From: Flavobacterium soli DSM 19725
GTDB lineage: Bacteria > Bacteroidota > Bacteroidia > Flavobacteriales > Flavobacteriaceae
Assembly: GCF_000422705.1 (NCBI RefSeq)
Contig: NZ_AUGO01000001.1
Span: 1 to 64,000 of the forward strand
Length of the DNA stretch: 64,000 nucleotides
Reading direction: 5' to 3'
Position numbers and translations under genes: made by a program. Each line of letters opens with the position of its first letter. Positions within the stretch are counted from its first letter, which is position 1. Of the stretch, positions 63,362 through 64,000 are shown one piece after another. The notes beneath the pieces are model-generated. The model worked only from the letters and a program-made list of their open reading frames with translations, did no database searches and had not been told where the DNA came from.

Positions 63362-63602
63362 GATTTTCAATTCATTGGGATTTCAATTCGTTGAGATTTC
63401 AATTCGTTGGAATCTTTATCCATTGGTTATTGATTGTGGTTCCAAGCGAAAATAAAGGAGCCTTAAGTTTCCTTTTAGCCCTGATGGTGCTATTGTTTGA
63501 GCTCTTGCAACTGCCGTAAGAGCTGTTGCAAAGCGAGTGGCATCCAGCTGGAACATGGATCTACTCTAATTACCAAAGATTCGCTCCTTATTATACATAA
63601 AA

Positions 63603-63627
63603 AAATCCGCTTCTCTCGAAACGGATT
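63603..63627 (-). terminator. Terminator of the YugP-type gene
   Basis: ATCCGTTTC/GAAGCGGAT on the minus strand, then T residues, the inverted twin of 62341-62369. Confidence 0.8.
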
Positions 63628-63649
63628 ATAATTATTTTGTCTTCTGAGA

Positions 63650-64000
63650 TTAGTCTCTTGAACCTCCAAAAACTTGCAAAGCCCAATATAGCAGAGAAGC
63701 CAATGCTCCAATTGCCGCTACAACATAGGTTCTTGCAGCCCATTTCAAGGCGTCTTCTGATCCTGCATATTCTTGCTGGCTCAGCATGTTTTTATTTTTT
63801 AGCCAAGCCAAAGCTCGGTTACTGGCGTCATACTCAACTGGCAAGGTGATGAAACTAAATGTGGTAGCTATAGCCATCAATCCCAAACCTGCAATAGCAA
63901 TATAGTAGCCAAATCCGGCTCCAGCAGCAGCTCCCAAAATTAATCCCCCGATAATCAACCACTGCGACATTCCTGAAGCAACGTTCACTACAGGAACCAA
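63650..64000 (-). CDS. Zinc metallopeptidase, YugP type (partial, 5' end outside window)
   Basis: The C-terminal 116 residues are present; the N-terminal half with the HExxH site lies beyond the window. The visible part has two membrane helices (LIIGGLILGAAAGAGFGYY, VVAAIGALASLLYWALQVFG) around the family signature TFSFITLPVEYDASNRALAWL and EDALKWAARTYVVAA. The YugP (DUF/Peptidase_M48-like 'Zn_peptidase_2') family has unknown substrates. The frame is open to the window edge. Confidence 0.88.
   Translation of the reverse strand: MVPVVNVASGMSQWLIIGGLILGAAAGAGFGYYIAIAGLGLMAIATTFSFITLPVEYDASNRALAWLKNKNMLSQQEYAGSEDALKWAARTYVVAAIGALASLLYWALQVFGGSRD

Larger units (their letters stand above)
63253..63629 (-). 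repeat. Right arm of the inverted repeat flanking lrp
   Basis: Read on the minus strand it repeats the left arm: terminator hairpin, GAGCGAATC, CATGTTCCAGCTGGATGCCA, a different variable hairpin (GCAACAGCTCTTACGGCAGTTGC), CATCAGGGCTA, GGCTCCTTTATTTTCGCTTG, an extra CAACGAATTGAAAT run, then the family B element (63253-63361). Confidence 0.85.

Overview
The window looks like a chromosomal segment of a Flavobacteriaceae species, probably Flavobacterium or a close relative. The DNA is AT-rich. Promoters match the Bacteroidota -7 consensus TAnnTTTG and Shine-Dalgarno sites are mostly absent. Two secreted proteins carry type IX secretion system (T9SS) C-terminal signals. DnaE has an N-terminal proofreading exonuclease, and ribosomal protein S16 has a long acidic/alanine tail. 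No rRNA, CRISPR array or intact insertion sequence was seen; there are two tRNAs (Leu-TAG, Asp-GTC).

Layout. 1-8971 (minus) is a giant surface protein of at least 2990 residues: about eleven DUF11 repeats, a choice-of-anchor L domain, many Ig-like domains and the first residues of a type B T9SS signal, cut by the window edge. 9106-10005 is nfu. 10006-13455 is an accessory island between nfu and a DUF255/thioredoxin-fold gene. It holds a truncated Rhs toxin tip with its immunity gene, an older decayed toxin tip with two downstream small genes, 153-bp direct repeats after each module, and a second diverged copy of the nfu 3' end plus terminator at the far border. 15546-17030 is an LEA-like protein and an MscS channel. 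17031-19474 is a small accessory patch: a 7 x 21-bp tandem array, a HEPN-type protein bounded by integron-like core sites, and a DKNYY lipoprotein. 19513-22289 is a membrane-bound winged-helix regulator divergent from a beta-propeller lipoprotein. 22346-28922 has an M3 peptidase, a LytS/LytTR two-component pair, tRNA-Leu and an M20 dipeptidase. 29150-31715 is a BlaI-type operon (lipoprotein, BlaI repressor, M56 peptidase with a TonB-C tail) with operator palindromes that overlap the promoter. 31864-40333 is mostly housekeeping (DUF4407, PH domain, MmcQ, cyclase, hemW, ruvC, membrane flippase-like protein, glycosyltransferase, DUF456). 40341-45881 pairs a TPR/LuxR-type membrane regulator with a divergent fibronectin III/T9SS type A protein. 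46264-60829 is core metabolism and information processing (tRNA-Asp, DUF58, trxA, dnaE, RRM protein, GAF histidine kinase, rpsP-rimM, trmN6-like, acyl-CoA dehydrogenase, pckA, DUF423). 60946-64000 has a saccharopine dehydrogenase-like gene, an Lrp/AsnC regulator framed by large inverted repeats, and the end of a YugP-type zinc peptidase.

Main points for a second look: (1) the toxin-tip island whose borders are duplicated nfu 3' ends; (2) the HEPN gene with GTTAGGC/GCCTAAC borders; (3) the lrp gene enclosed by inverted repeats that contain a 109-bp element about 96% identical between copies; (4) BlaI operators that double as -7 boxes; (5) a dispersed, variable-hairpin intergenic repeat family with six copies here; (6) an apparent change of base composition inside the giant surface protein. 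Coordinates are read by eye from the sequence. Domain calls come from motif recognition, not database searches.
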